Part shown: positions 1 through 8,511 of the stretch, in pieces | How positions within the stretch are numbered: the first letter of the stretch is position 1 | Layout of the letters: every line of letters starts with the position of its first letter | DNA from: an uncultured Paludibacter sp. | GTDB taxonomy: Bacteria; Bacteroidota; Bacteroidia; Bacteroidales; Paludibacteraceae | Length of the DNA stretch: 64,000 nt | Direction of reading: 5' to 3' | Assembly: GCA_937897985.1 (NCBI GenBank) | Contig: CALCBD010000058.1 | Location: forward strand, 62,001 to 126,000 | Made by a program: the position numbers and the translations under genes | The notes under the pieces: model-generated | The model's database searches: none | The model's input: the letters and a program-made list of their open reading frames with translations, nothing else | Told to the model about the DNA's origin: nothing

Positions 1-36
1 TTTAACTAAATTCTTTACTTCTACAATTGTTTTCAT
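1..36 (-). CDS. ABC transporter ATP-binding protein, N-terminal fragment (partial at left edge)
   Basis: Only the first 12 codons are in the window. Read on the minus strand from the ATG at 36 they give MKTIVEVKNLVK, the typical opening of an ABC-transporter ATPase (first beta strand before the Walker A region). It starts 25 nt after the stop of the upstream barrel protein, so it is probably co-transcribed with it and with the TetR gene. The family assignment rests on these 12 residues and on operon logic (TetR, outer-membrane protein, ABC transporter is a common efflux arrangement). The rest of the gene lies outside the window. Confidence 0.6.
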   Translation of the reverse strand, partial: MKTIVEVKNLVK

Positions 37-61
37 TCTTATTCTGGCTATAAATTATTTT

Positions 62-1222
62 CTAAAAATTAAAAGCTGCCATTAATTGTATCCCTTTTCC
101 TGAGAATAAATTGTTAGCTGTTGACTGAAAAGTTAACAGCTGCGAATTCGGGGGATTCAGGTAAGCTATGGCATAAAAACTCCATTTATCATACGTTCGG
201 CTCCAGCTGAAATAATTGAACAGAACATTTTGTACGGGCACAAAAAACAACATTGCCGACAGGTTATCAATGATTGATACCGGATAAGTGAACATTGTAC
301 CGATTAAATTCAGTGAAGTTCCGTTTACAAAAAACTGTTCACCGGCATGATATCTCAGGTATTCGATGGTTGCACCCAATCCGTTTCCGAGTGGAAAGGT
401 ATAATCGATTCCTGCGTTCCACATGTCCTGAAAATGAGGTGTCAGAGCAGTATTTTTCTGTGTGATGGTTGTCGAACTTTCGAACCACAGTCCAAAACCC
501 AAATCCCATTTGCCATCGAGTCCGATGCGCGACTCGTGAAGCAATAAATAATCATTCAACCGGCTCGAATAAAGAATCGGGGTATGTACCTGTCTGAAAT
601 TGGTACTCAGTGCCATTTCTCCCGTAATAACCGGCATTTCCAGACGGCCTCCCAATTCAGGTTTCCACTGTTCGGTTGGGTTCAGTTCCCAGCCTTTGGT
701 ATTTTTATTTCCAATCAGCCCCCATGCCCACACACTTGCATTGTTTTCAAAAAAATATTTACCCAACAAACCGTAAACTCCATCGGTGAGTTGTAAAGGA
801 TCACGCACATCCATGCCATCGAACCACATCAATGGTCGGAAAAGCTTTGCCTGACCAAAATTAATTTTCTGTAATCCTCCCCGTAATTCAAACTTATCAG
901 TCGCATAGCGCATCCAAACCCGGTAAGGCTTCAAAGTTGCCGAAGCACTTTCTTTCCTGAAATCCTTATAAGTAGTGTTGCCATTAATATTAAATGAAAC
1001 TTCAAAATCGAACGACGAAATTTTATCCGTATCAAATTTCCCGGTCAGCGCAGGCACAAAGCGACCACCGGGCTGTAATATCAACGGACTTTCAGCCTGC
1101 AAGGTAGTCCATCCCACTAACTGCCCGTTGAGATGTACCTTTGCTGAATCGCTTTGAGCTGACAAAGCAGAAGACAATGAATTTCCTAATAAACAGATGA
1201 TAATCAACACAATATTTTTCAT
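62..1222 (-). CDS. Outer-membrane beta-barrel (porin-like) protein in a TetR/ABC operon
   Basis: A 386-residue protein with a cleavable signal peptide (hydrophobic residues 4-20, cut near SAQ-SD). The rest is rich in alternating aromatic and polar strands and ends in a terminal Phe (AAFNF), the usual C-terminal signal of outer-membrane barrels. There are no catalytic motifs. Its start overlaps the TetR stop by 4 nt (ATGA type), so the two are translationally coupled, and an ABC ATPase begins 25 nt after its stop. The position suggests an outer-membrane part of an exporter or a substrate channel. The substrate cannot be told from sequence. It could also be a stand-alone porin. Family not recognised with certainty. 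Confidence 0.6.
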   Translation of the reverse strand: MKNIVLIIICLLGNSLSSALSAQSDSAKVHLNGQLVGWTTLQAESPLILQPGGRFVPALTGKFDTDKISSFDFEVSFNINGNTTYKDFRKESASATLKPYRVWMRYATDKFELRGGLQKINFGQAKLFRPLMWFDGMDVRDPLQLTDGVYGLLGKYFFENNASVWAWGLIGNKNTKGWELNPTEQWKPELGGRLEMPVITGEMALSTNFRQVHTPILYSSRLNDYLLLHESRIGLDGKWDLGFGLWFESSTTITQKNTALTPHFQDMWNAGIDYTFPLGNGLGATIEYLRYHAGEQFFVNGTSLNLIGTMFTYPVSIIDNLSAMLFFVPVQNVLFNYFSWSRTYDKWSFYAIAYLNPPNSQLLTFQSTANNLFSGKGIQLMAAFNF

Positions 1223-1818
1223 ACCGGATTATTTTTTGATTTCAGATGAATGCCATCAACCGGCATAATGCCGAAAATAATCAGATACGAAAGCTGTCGG
1301 GTCATGATATCGGTATCAGGAAACAAAGCAAGAGCTTCGTCCGACGATATCAGTTCGAGTTGTTTTTGCAGCATCCACATTACAAAATCTATATTCAATT
1401 CGGGGTTCATTTCACCTTTAGCCTGTGCCTGCTTATAAAATTCACGGGTAAGTTGTATTGATTTGGAAGTCAGGTCGCTGAAATAACCAAGTATTTCCTG
1501 CGAGTCGGGATGAAAAAAATCGGATATAAACTCTATCGAATAGTCCTTGTTGAAGGCAAATTTCAGTTCAAGAAGTTCCCTCAGCTTTTCCGCAAATGTG
1601 ATATCTCTGGAATTTATCTGTTCATACATTTCAAAAATGACATTTGACTTTTGCTCCATAATGGCTATTACCAAAGCACTTTTATTCGCATAATATGTAT
1701 AAAAGGTTTTCCGGCTTACCTGCGATTTTTTGCAAATTTCGTCCACACTCACTTTTTTAAAACCGTGCTTCCAGAATAATTCACGGGCTGTATTTTCAAT
1801 CTTTTCTTTCTTTGTCAT
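1219..1818 (-). CDS. TetR/AcrR family transcriptional regulator
   Basis: A 199-residue protein with an N-terminal TetR DNA-binding domain. The helix-turn-helix lies at about residues 24-45, with the family pattern SVDEICKKSQVSRKTFYTYY followed by ANKSALV. The remaining ~150 residues are helical and fit the ligand-binding/dimerisation domain, whose sequence gives no ligand. It is the first gene of an operon that continues into the barrel protein and an ABC ATPase. A strong Bacteroidota promoter lies directly upstream, only about 15 nt from the predicted transcription start to the ATG, so self-repression by binding over the promoter is likely. That is inference from TetR biology. Confidence 0.9.
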   Translation of the reverse strand: MTKKEKIENTARELFWKHGFKKVSVDEICKKSQVSRKTFYTYYANKSALVIAIMEQKSNVIFEMYEQINSRDITFAEKLRELLELKFAFNKDYSIEFISDFFHPDSQEILGYFSDLTSKSIQLTREFYKQAQAKGEMNPELNIDFVMWMLQKQLELISSDEALALFPDTDIMTRQLSYLIIFGIMPVDGIHLKSKNNPV

Positions 1819-1840
1819 TCGGATATAAACATTAACTGCG

Positions 1841-1871
1841 CAAAGTTACATATTTTATTTACATTACCAAA
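1841..1871 (-). promoter_or_regulatory. Bacteroidota-type promoter of the TetR operon
   Basis: On the minus strand TTTG (1871-1868), a 19-nt spacer, then TAACTTTG (1848-1841). This matches the Bacteroidota primary-sigma consensus TTTG-N19-TAnnTTTG exactly in sequence and spacing. Transcription should start near 1834, about 15 nt before the TetR start codon. Confidence 0.75.
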
Positions 1872-1970
1872 TTTTGTTACCTTTTTATCGATGTTCTGCA
1901 TTTGTTCGAATTATTTATTTAACAACAGAATAAAGTTAGTGTCGGTTAATCAATCTATTGGAAAATTAAG

Positions 1971-1978
1971 TACATTTG
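1971..1978 (+). promoter_or_regulatory. Probable -7 element upstream of recX
   Basis: TACATTTG fits TAnnTTTG. No good TTTG lies 19 nt upstream, so only the -7 half is supported. It would give a leader of about 110 nt before recX. Confidence 0.4.
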
Positions 1979-2094
1979 TAAGTTGAATAATGAACAAGGT
2001 TACATTTAGTTGATAGCAGATTTTACAAAGTAATTCTTTCGCTTTCTATAATTTTGATTTACTGATAATTATAATTAATAAATATTGTTTAGCA

Positions 2095-2559
2095 ATGAAA
2101 AAGGAATATTCATTTGAAGAACTCCTGCACAAAGCAGCCTCCTATTGTTCTATCTCTGAACATTGTATAGCCGATGTCAATGAAAAACTTACTTCGTGGG
2201 AAGTTCCGGACAAAGACAGAGATAAAATTATTGAGAAATTGGTGGACGACGACTTTATCAACGAAAAACGTTATTGTGTTGCATTCACAAAAGATAAATT
2301 TCATTTCAATAAATGGGGAAAAATCAAAATTTCCTATGCCCTGAAACAGAAAGGCATATCAAACGAATTGATTAACAATGCCTTAAAAACGATTGATGAA
2401 GGCGAATACGAAGAAATGCTTGCTGTGATTCTGAAAACAAAACTAAAAACCATAAGTTGGGAATACGAGTACGAAAAACAGGGTAAGCTTTTCACCTTCG
2501 CTCAGAGCAGAGGTTTCGAAAGCGCTGTCATCGACAGAGTTATCAGGACTTTGGGCTGA
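2095..2559 (+). CDS. recX: RecX family regulatory protein
   Basis: A 154-residue, highly charged helical protein with the repeated three-helix layout of RecX: N-terminal FEELLHKAASYCSISEHC, a central DDDFINEKRYCVAF block (the conserved D/E-x-FxxxRY pattern), a WGKIKISYALKQKGIS block, and a C-terminal QKGKLF-type repeat. RecX proteins bind RecA and inhibit its filament formation and strand exchange in the cytoplasm. The length is usual for the family. The hemolysin III-type gene follows 43 nt downstream on the same strand, so they may share a transcript. recA is not in the window. Confidence 0.85.
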   Translation: MKKEYSFEELLHKAASYCSISEHCIADVNEKLTSWEVPDKDRDKIIEKLVDDDFINEKRYCVAFTKDKFHFNKWGKIKISYALKQKGISNELINNALKTIDEGEYEEMLAVILKTKLKTISWEYEYEKQGKLFTFAQSRGFESAVIDRVIRTLG

Positions 2560-2602
2560 ACATACCGACTAATAACCATACAAAAAACATAAAATAATTA
2601 AC

Positions 2603-3265
2603 ATGAGCAGATATACTGAACGCGAAGAAACTGCCAACACGCTGACACACGCTATCGGAATTTTTTTCGGTATTGCGGCAACATGGTTTTTAATGTCCAA
2701 AGCCATTCCGACCGGCAATTTATGGCTGATTTTCAGTTATCTGACCTATGTTATTTTTATGACTGCATCTTACGTTACGTCCACTTTGTACCACATCGAC
2801 AAAAACGAATCACGAAAAAACAAACGCCGAAAATTCGATCACGCCGCCATTTATGTGCATATTGCCGGAACTTACACCCCTTTCACATTGGTGGTTTTAA
2901 GAAATCAGGGAGCCTGGGGCTGGACACTATTCGCTATAATATGGATAGCTGCCATCGCAGGGGTTTTGATGAGTTTTATGCATCTTAAAAACGCATCAAA
3001 GCTCGAAACTGCCTGTTATGTGGCTATGGGATGGGTGGTTGTATTTGCGTTCAAACCGCTGATTGACGTTTTATCCGTGAGCGGTTCGATGAATGTATTC
3101 TGGTGGTTGGTAGGTGGTGGACTTTTTTACACTGTGGGTGCCGTTGTTTACCTGTTAAAGAAAATTGAATTCATGCATGCAATCTGGCACTTATTTGTGC
3201 TGGGAGGAAGTATTTGCCATGCCTGTGCAATTTGGCTTATCAATGTTCAGACATTCCCAAATTAG
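2603..3265 (+). CDS. Hemolysin III / PAQR family (TrhA-like) membrane protein
   Basis: A 220-residue protein with seven predicted transmembrane segments. It has the PAQR signature: an N-terminal E-x-x-N-x-x-T-H (residues 9-16, EETANTLTH), a central SxxYH (TSTLYH) followed by a K/R-rich loop and FDHAAIYVHIAGTYTPF, and a C-terminal HAIWHLFVLGG. The conserved His and Asp residues are the presumed zinc ligands. Bacterial members (YqfA/TrhA, hemolysin III) lie in the inner membrane and have been linked to membrane-energy and lipid homeostasis. The haemolysin name is historical. It follows recX closely on the same strand. Confidence 0.88.
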   Translation: MSRYTEREETANTLTHAIGIFFGIAATWFLMSKAIPTGNLWLIFSYLTYVIFMTASYVTSTLYHIDKNESRKNKRRKFDHAAIYVHIAGTYTPFTLVVLRNQGAWGWTLFAIIWIAAIAGVLMSFMHLKNASKLETACYVAMGWVVVFAFKPLIDVLSVSGSMNVFWWLVGGGLFYTVGAVVYLLKKIEFMHAIWHLFVLGGSICHACAIWLINVQTFPN

Positions 3266-3282
3266 AAATTAACCGGGAAAAC

Positions 3283-4605
3283 TTATATTCCCGGAATACT
3301 GATTCCTGTAATTTTACGATACAAATCCAGAGCATAAACATCAGTCATACCCGAAATATAATCGAGTACCGACATGATTTTGCCATAAGTAGAAGCACTG
3401 TTTGTTTCATACTGTTCGGGTATTCGCTTCAGAAGTTGCTCCGAATAAGATTTTTGCGGACTTAATACTGCAGTTGTCAGGTGGTCAAGCAAAGTTAGTA
3501 TAATTTTATATCCCGATAATTCAACGTCCAGAACTTCAGGCGAACAATAGATTTTTCTGACAGCAACTTCGGAGCACCTGCGATAAGCTGACACCGAACT
3601 TTCGGGCAATTGTTTTATCAACACAGAATTAAACGTACCTGAAAGGATTGATTTCTCATTTTCAATGAATGCATCGGAACACTGATCGATAAGTAAACCA
3701 ATGACCGACGACCTTAAATAGGCAATTTGCTCATTCACATCACTTACCATTTTAAGAGTATCGAGCCGTCGGCTTTTCTTTTCTTCGTCGAAAAAATTCA
3801 ACAAAAGCGACTTGGTTTCTTCGGTCGAAAGGATTTTGAGCTTGTGAGCATCTTCAATGTCCATGATCTGATAACAAATATCGTCGGCTGCTTCTACCAG
3901 ATAAACCAATGGATGACGCATATAACGGTTTTGATTCAGGGGCGATTTTTCCATTCCTAATGCTGAAGCAATTTTTTCGAAATCAGGTTTTTCAGCTTCG
4001 AAAAATCCGAATTTTTGTTTCTTTTCGTCGGCAAAAACAGACGAATACGGATACTTCACAATAGCAGCCAATGTACTGTAAGTCAGAACAAAACCACCTG
4101 TTCTTCTGCCGTTAAACTGATGTGTTAACAACCTGAATGCATTGGCATTGCCTTCGAAACAGGTGATATCTTTCCACTCATTTTCAGACAAATGATTTTT
4201 AAGCGAAATACCGTTACCTTCTGAAAAATAAGTTGAAATTGCCTTTTCGCCCGAATGACCGAATGGAGGATTGCCCATATCGTGTGCAAGGCAGGCAGCC
4301 GAAACAATGGCACCGATTTCGCCGGTAAATGGAGTCTCCGAGCCACGTGATTTAAGTTGATGTGAAACATTTACTCCCAACGATCGGCCAACACAGGCCA
4401 CTTCGAGACTATGAGTCAATCTGTTGTGGACAAAAACACTTCCGGGCAATGGGAAAACCTGGGTTTTATTCTGTAAACGGCGAAACGGAGCCGAAAAAAT
4501 CAATCGATCGTAATCGCGTTGAAATTCACTGCGGTCGTCTTTTCTGTTTTCGTGGTAATCTTCCATACCAAAGCGTTTTGTCGAAAGTAGCTGATTCCAG
4601 TTCAT
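3283..4605 (-). CDS. dgt: Deoxyguanosinetriphosphate triphosphohydrolase (dGTPase)
   Basis: A 440-residue HD-domain phosphohydrolase that cleaves dNTPs, preferentially dGTP, to the nucleoside and tripolyphosphate, controlling cytoplasmic dNTP pools. The metal-binding motifs are clear: H65 in NRLTHSLEV, then H108-D109 in CLAHDMGNPPFGHSGE, and a later YLVEAADDICYQIMDIED carrying the last ligand Asp. The N-terminus, with FRRLQNKTQVFPL, is a hallmark of Dgt. The length is close to the usual family range. It lies 52 nt downstream of the YgjP-like gene and is probably co-transcribed with it. It is convergent with the hemolysin III-type gene, whose stop is 17 nt away. Confidence 0.93.
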   Translation of the reverse strand: MNWNQLLSTKRFGMEDYHENRKDDRSEFQRDYDRLIFSAPFRRLQNKTQVFPLPGSVFVHNRLTHSLEVACVGRSLGVNVSHQLKSRGSETPFTGEIGAIVSAACLAHDMGNPPFGHSGEKAISTYFSEGNGISLKNHLSENEWKDITCFEGNANAFRLLTHQFNGRRTGGFVLTYSTLAAIVKYPYSSVFADEKKQKFGFFEAEKPDFEKIASALGMEKSPLNQNRYMRHPLVYLVEAADDICYQIMDIEDAHKLKILSTEETKSLLLNFFDEEKKSRRLDTLKMVSDVNEQIAYLRSSVIGLLIDQCSDAFIENEKSILSGTFNSVLIKQLPESSVSAYRRCSEVAVRKIYCSPEVLDVELSGYKIILTLLDHLTTAVLSPQKSYSEQLLKRIPEQYETNSASTYGKIMSVLDYISGMTDVYALDLYRKITGISIPGI

Positions 4606-4657
4606 TGATTGATAGTAATTTTTAAAAATGAGAAATAATGATTATAAAAATGGTGAT

Positions 4658-5362
4658 TCAGGGCATATTGTAACTTTTCAATTCCGATCTAAGCATTTTA
4701 CTTTTATTGTCAGTAACATGGTCCATCCATTGCCAGAATTTAACACCGTGATTCATTTCCTTAGTATGGCAGAGTTCATGAAGTATTACATAATCAATTA
4801 AATGTGCCGGTAAGAGCATCAGATAGAATGAGAGATTAATATTTTTACGTCGCGAGCAACTTCCCCATCGGCTTTTACTTGACTGAATTTTCACATCAGT
4901 AAATGTAAAACCATGTTTTGCAGCCAATTGTTTGGTTCGGTTGTACAATAACCGTTTTGCTTCTTTCCGCAAAAAGTAATTGATACCGTTCCAGAAATAA
5001 TGCTGGGTTTGTTTGGAATTACAATCGGTTTTTTCGGGAAATTCAATCGACAAGACTTCATCTTTCATACTGAAAAACAAATCATTACGATTACATCTTT
5101 TTAAAACCACTCTGAAAGTAAGTGTCTGTAGAACTGAATTCTCGTTAAGTAATAAGGGATTCTTACTTTCATTCTGAATGAGTTTTTGTTGTTTTGAAAG
5201 TATGCTTTTTTGTTTTGATTCGATAAACTGCAAAGCCTGTCCGGAAGTTGAGTTCAGCGGTAAAGTGACAATCAGTCCATCAGCTTTTATTCGTACTCTG
5301 ATAACCCGTGCCCTGTTGCTTTTAATAAATTCAATTTTTCCGAAAACTTCTTCTGCATCCAT
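4658..5362 (-). CDS. YgjP-like (DUF45) zinc metallopeptidase
   Basis: A 234-residue protein of the YgjP/SprT-like metallopeptidase group. The zinc motif HELCH starts near residue 195 and is followed by TKEMNH, giving the third His. Upstream of it comes the family pattern SSKSRWGSCSRRKNINLSFYLMLLP. No signal peptide is visible, so it is predicted to act in the cytoplasm. The substrate is not known for the family. It is the first gene of a probable two-gene unit with dgt and diverges from lolD across a short intergenic region carrying promoter elements on both strands. Confidence 0.85.
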   Translation of the reverse strand: MDAEEVFGKIEFIKSNRARVIRVRIKADGLIVTLPLNSTSGQALQFIESKQKSILSKQQKLIQNESKNPLLLNENSVLQTLTFRVVLKRCNRNDLFFSMKDEVLSIEFPEKTDCNSKQTQHYFWNGINYFLRKEAKRLLYNRTKQLAAKHGFTFTDVKIQSSKSRWGSCSRRKNINLSFYLMLLPAHLIDYVILHELCHTKEMNHGVKFWQWMDHVTDNKSKMLRSELKSYNMP

Positions 5363-5390
5363 ATAAAAGTGAAAATGAAATAAAACAACA

Positions 5391-5398
5391 CAAAGGTA
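5391..5398 (-). promoter_or_regulatory. Probable -7 element of the ygjP-dgt unit
   Basis: On the minus strand this reads TACCTTTG, a match to TAnnTTTG, 29 nt before the ATG of the YgjP-like gene. No well-placed TTTG is seen upstream. Confidence 0.5.
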
Positions 5399-5420
5399 CT
5401 TTTTTTTTACAAATAAAATA

Positions 5421-5450
5421 TTTGAATGTCAACATAAACAGATAACTTTG
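5421..5450 (+). promoter_or_regulatory. Bacteroidota-type promoter of lolD
   Basis: TTTG (5421-5424), an 18-nt spacer, then TAACTTTG (5443-5450). It points toward lolD, whose ATG is 74 nt downstream, and is back to back with the ygjP element. Confidence 0.7.
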
Positions 5451-5523
5451 CGGACAGGAAAAAAGGTTTAACAGTGTTTGAAATCCACAAAAAGTCAGGT
5501 TCAAACTATTTTTCGGACAAAAA

Positions 5524-6183
5524 ATGATAAAAGCAAAAAATATACATAAAAGTTTTGACACACTCGAAGTACTGAAAGGTGTTGATATTGAGATTAAAAA
5601 AGGCGAAATTGTTTCAATTGTCGGTCCCAGTGGCGCAGGAAAAACCACCCTGCTTCAAATTCTCGGCACTCTGGATCGCCCGGATAAAGGAGAAATAGAA
5701 GTAGATGGTATCAACTTTAGTCAACTGAGCGAAAAGGAGCTGGCAGCTTTCAGGAACAAACACATTGGATTTATCTTTCAGTTTCATCAACTGCTGCCTG
5801 AATTTACGGCACTCGAAAATGTTATGATTCCTGCGCTGATTGCGGGAGTCGATGCAAAAGCCGCAAACAAGAAATCGAAGGAACTGATTGAATATCTCGG
5901 ACTCAACAATCGGTTGGGACATAAACCATCGGAACTTTCGGGAGGTGAAAAGCAAAGGATTGCCGTTGCAAGAGCCCTGATAAATCAGCCCTCACTTATT
6001 TTAGCAGACGAACCTTCGGGTAGCCTTGATTCGAAAAACCGGGATGAGTTACACAGACTTTTGTTTGATTTGCGGGACAAATTCGGGCTGACTCTGGTCA
6101 TAGTGACTCACGATAAAGAACTGGCTTTACTATCGGACAGGGTGATAGAGATGAAAGACGGTAAGATTATACAACAGGTTTAG
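5524..6183 (+). CDS. lolD: Lipoprotein-releasing system ATP-binding protein LolD
   Basis: A 219-residue ABC ATPase. Walker A is GPSGAGKTT (34-42), the Q-loop is FQFHQLLPEFTALENV (Q86), the signature is LSGGEKQR (138-145), Walker B is LILADEP (158-164) and the switch His is in VTHD. The stretch FQFHQLLPEFTALENVMIP is typical of LolD, the ATPase that powers extraction of lipoproteins from the inner membrane. The membrane partners (LolC/E type) are not adjacent. As MacB and LolD ATPases are related, a general MacB-like role cannot be excluded. It has its own promoter and ends before a strong hairpin terminator. Confidence 0.85.
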   Translation: MIKAKNIHKSFDTLEVLKGVDIEIKKGEIVSIVGPSGAGKTTLLQILGTLDRPDKGEIEVDGINFSQLSEKELAAFRNKHIGFIFQFHQLLPEFTALENVMIPALIAGVDAKAANKKSKELIEYLGLNNRLGHKPSELSGGEKQRIAVARALINQPSLILADEPSGSLDSKNRDELHRLLFDLRDKFGLTLVIVTHDKELALLSDRVIEMKDGKIIQQV

Positions 6184-6243
6184 CCGAAGCCGGTTTTAAC
6201 GGTACCCATCAAATAAAAAAATTTTATTCCCCCTGAGGAACAT

Positions 6244-6274
6244 AAAAGGCTGCCCAATTATTGAGCAGCCTTTT
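6244..6274. terminator. Bidirectional terminator between lolD and rng
   Basis: A perfect 10-bp stem AAAAGGCTGC / GCAGCCTTTT (6244-6253 with 6265-6274) with an 11-nt loop. The + strand 3' arm runs into Ts and the minus strand gives a matching U-tract. It lies between two convergent genes and can serve both. Confidence 0.85.
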
Positions 6275-6292
6275 TATTGAATAATTTACCTG

Positions 6293-7867
6293 TTACGAAA
6301 TCTTTTCTATTTCTTCCTGCAGGTTAATTTCATTTCCCTTTTTATCATAAAATTTGTATTGCAAAAATCCGAGTTTCTGAGAAGCAATTACTTTGCAACC
6401 CATACCGAATTTAAGTTTCCATCTCGACTTCACCGACACTAAGCCTTTAGAGATATAGGCATCGACATAAGGGTGAAGATGTAAAGTAAAATTACGAACG
6501 TTCAGCCTTTTAACCAGAAAATCGATTTTATTTTCGAGCTGATCGGTAAACAGTATTGAAGGTTTGGTATGTCCGGTTCCAAAGCAGGTGGGACAGGTTT
6601 CTTCAATATTAATGTGTGTCACAGGGCGAACACGTTGCCTTGTCATTTGCATAAGTCCGAACTTGCTGAGAGGCAAAATATTATGCTTGGCTCTGTCGTT
6701 TGACATCATATCACGCATCCTCTCATAGAGTTTTTGTCGATTTTCGGCTTCATGCATATCGATAAAATCTACGACAATAATACCACCCATATCGCGTAAC
6801 CTGAGTTGACGGGCAATTTCGTCGGCAGCAGCCAGATTTACATCCAGCGCATTAGCTTCCTGTCCGTTTCCTGCTTTAGAGCGATTACCACTGTTCACAT
6901 CAATTACGTGCAGTGCTTCTGTGTGTTCAATGATCAGATATGCACCACTTTTGAATGAAACCGTTTTGCCGAATGCTGATTTGATCTGTTTGCTTATTCC
7001 GAAACTGTCATATATAGGAGCTTCTTCTTTATAAAGCCTCACAATATCTTTTCGTTCCGGAGCTATCAGTTCTACATAATCGCGTACTTCGGTGAATACA
7101 GCTGCATCATTGACATAAATATGCTTAAAATTGGTATTGAATAAATCTCTAATTATTCCTACCGTGCGACCTAATTCTTCTAAAATAAGCGAAACACCTT
7201 TCGACTGTTGAACTTTGACTATCGCTTCTTCCCAGCGTTTTACCAGAATTTTCAGTTCGTTGTCGAGTTCGGCAACTTTCTTTTCTTCGGCTACTGTACG
7301 AACGATAACTCCGAAACCCTTCGGTTTAATGCTTTGTATCAGTTGTTTTAGTCGTACGCGTTCCTCTTCGGTTTTAATTTTTTGTGACACCGACACTTTG
7401 TCGGCGAAAGGAATCAGAACCAAAAACCGTCCGGCTATCGAAATTTCAGTGGTCAATCGTGGTCCTTTGGTGGATATTGGTTCTTTGGTAACCTGAACCA
7501 ATAATTCCTGTCCTGTTTTGAGGATTTCGTTGATTGAGCCGTTTTTTTCAATTTCCGACTGTATTTTAAATTTCTGAATAGCAGGTACTTTTTTTCGGTC
7601 GCTGAGTATCTGCGTTGTAAATTGATAAAGAGTATTGAAATTTGAACCTAAATCAAGATAATGTAGAAAAGCGTCTTTATCGTAACCCACATCTACAAAT
7701 GCTGCATTTAAACCGGGCATTATTTTTTTAACCCTTCCCATATAGATATTACCCACGGCAAATTGTTCTTCACGACTTTCCTGGTGTAATTCTACAAGGT
7801 GTTTATCTTCGAGCAGCGCAATAGATATTTCGGATGGTTGTACATCCACTACTAATTCGCTATTCAC
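6293..7867 (-). CDS. rng: Ribonuclease E/G family protein (RNase G)
   Basis: A 524-residue endoribonuclease of the RNase E/G family, the short RNase G form without a long C-terminal scaffold. An S1 RNA-binding domain lies at about residues 38-125 (VGNIYMGRVKKIMPGLNAAFVDVG). The catalytic acidic residues are in HVIDVNSG (about 320) and IIVVDFIDMH (about 365). The zinc-link type motif ETCPTCFGTG follows near 423. It is expected to process rRNA and mRNA in the cytoplasm. HU and a 29-residue basic protein lie just upstream on the same strand, an arrangement seen widely in Bacteroidota. Confidence 0.93.
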   Translation of the reverse strand: MNSELVVDVQPSEISIALLEDKHLVELHQESREEQFAVGNIYMGRVKKIMPGLNAAFVDVGYDKDAFLHYLDLGSNFNTLYQFTTQILSDRKKVPAIQKFKIQSEIEKNGSINEILKTGQELLVQVTKEPISTKGPRLTTEISIAGRFLVLIPFADKVSVSQKIKTEEERVRLKQLIQSIKPKGFGVIVRTVAEEKKVAELDNELKILVKRWEEAIVKVQQSKGVSLILEELGRTVGIIRDLFNTNFKHIYVNDAAVFTEVRDYVELIAPERKDIVRLYKEEAPIYDSFGISKQIKSAFGKTVSFKSGAYLIIEHTEALHVIDVNSGNRSKAGNGQEANALDVNLAAADEIARQLRLRDMGGIIVVDFIDMHEAENRQKLYERMRDMMSNDRAKHNILPLSKFGLMQMTRQRVRPVTHINIEETCPTCFGTGHTKPSILFTDQLENKIDFLVKRLNVRNFTLHLHPYVDAYISKGLVSVKSRWKLKFGMGCKVIASQKLGFLQYKFYDKKGNEINLQEEIEKIS

Positions 7868-7977
7868 CTTTTTCTTTTTTTATTGATTTAAATATAAAGA
7901 AAAAACAAACTTAAAGCCAAGATACAGCTTATAAGTTTGTTTTCTTGGACTTTAAAAAAAATTAAAGACCATAAAGA

Positions 7978-8067
7978 CTATTTCTTTTTGTGTCTGTTTT
8001 TTCTAAGTCTTTTTTTACGCTTGTGCGTCGACATTTTGTGTCGTTTTCTTTTTTTACCGCTTGGCAT
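7978..8067 (-). CDS. 29-residue highly basic protein, conserved next to HU in Bacteroidota
   Basis: A 29-codon reading frame between HU and rng. It begins MPSGKKRKRHKMSTHKRKKR, continues LRKNRHKKK, and ends in TAG. More than half of the residues are Lys, Arg or His. The same short sequence type recurs between HU and rng in many Bacteroidota genomes, which argues that it is a real gene. The composition fits a ribosome-bound or RNA-binding peptide, but that is inference; no function is assigned here. It starts 31 nt after the HU stop and ends 111 nt before the rng start. It is easily missed by gene callers. Confidence 0.75.
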   Translation of the reverse strand: MPSGKKRKRHKMSTHKRKKRLRKNRHKKK

Positions 8068-8097
8068 CTTTGTTTATTTATTTGTTTTGAAAAAAAA

Positions 8098-8370
8098 TTA
8101 TTTTACTACGCTCACAAATGTTTTTGCAGGTTTAAAAGAAGGAATGTTGTGAGCAGGAATAATAATTGTAGTGTTTTTTGAAATGTTACGGGCTGTTTTT
8201 TCAGCACGTTCTTTAACGATAAAGCTACCAAATCCTCTCAAATATACATTGTCATTTTTTGCCAATGAATCTTTTACTGTTTCCATGAAAGCTTCAACGG
8301 TTGTCAATACAGTTGCTTTGTCTATGCCTGTATTTTTAGCAATCTCATTTACGATATCTGCTTTTGTCAT
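8098..8370 (-). CDS. HU family DNA-binding protein
   Basis: A 90-residue HU/IHF-type histone-like protein, exactly the usual length. The N-terminal helices (MTKADIVNEIAKNTGIDKATVLTTVEAF) are followed by the dimer beta-arm region with GFGSFIVKERAEKTARN, then NTTIIIPAHNIPSFKPAKTF, the conserved arm tip and saddle. It bends DNA and compacts the nucleoid as a dimer. It precedes the 29-residue basic protein and rng on the same strand. A TATATTTG element at 8437-8444 supplies a plausible promoter. Confidence 0.95.
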   Translation of the reverse strand: MTKADIVNEIAKNTGIDKATVLTTVEAFMETVKDSLAKNDNVYLRGFGSFIVKERAEKTARNISKNTTIIIPAHNIPSFKPAKTFVSVVK

Positions 8371-8436
8371 TTTGGGTAATTTTTAATGAGTTAATAATTA
8401 ATTATGATTGTTTTGTTTTTTTATTCAAACGGACTG

Positions 8437-8444
8437 CAAATATA
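8437..8444 (-). promoter_or_regulatory. Probable -7 element of the HU gene
   Basis: Minus-strand TATATTTG, a match to TAnnTTTG, with a TTG 23 nt further upstream (8470-8468), at the long end of accepted spacing. It leaves a leader of about 60 nt before HU. Confidence 0.5.
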
Positions 8445-8511
8445 TTGCTTTTATTCTGATTAAAAAACAATTGCATCGTTTTTTTTTCAAAAAAAGCATT
8501 TTTATAGGTTT

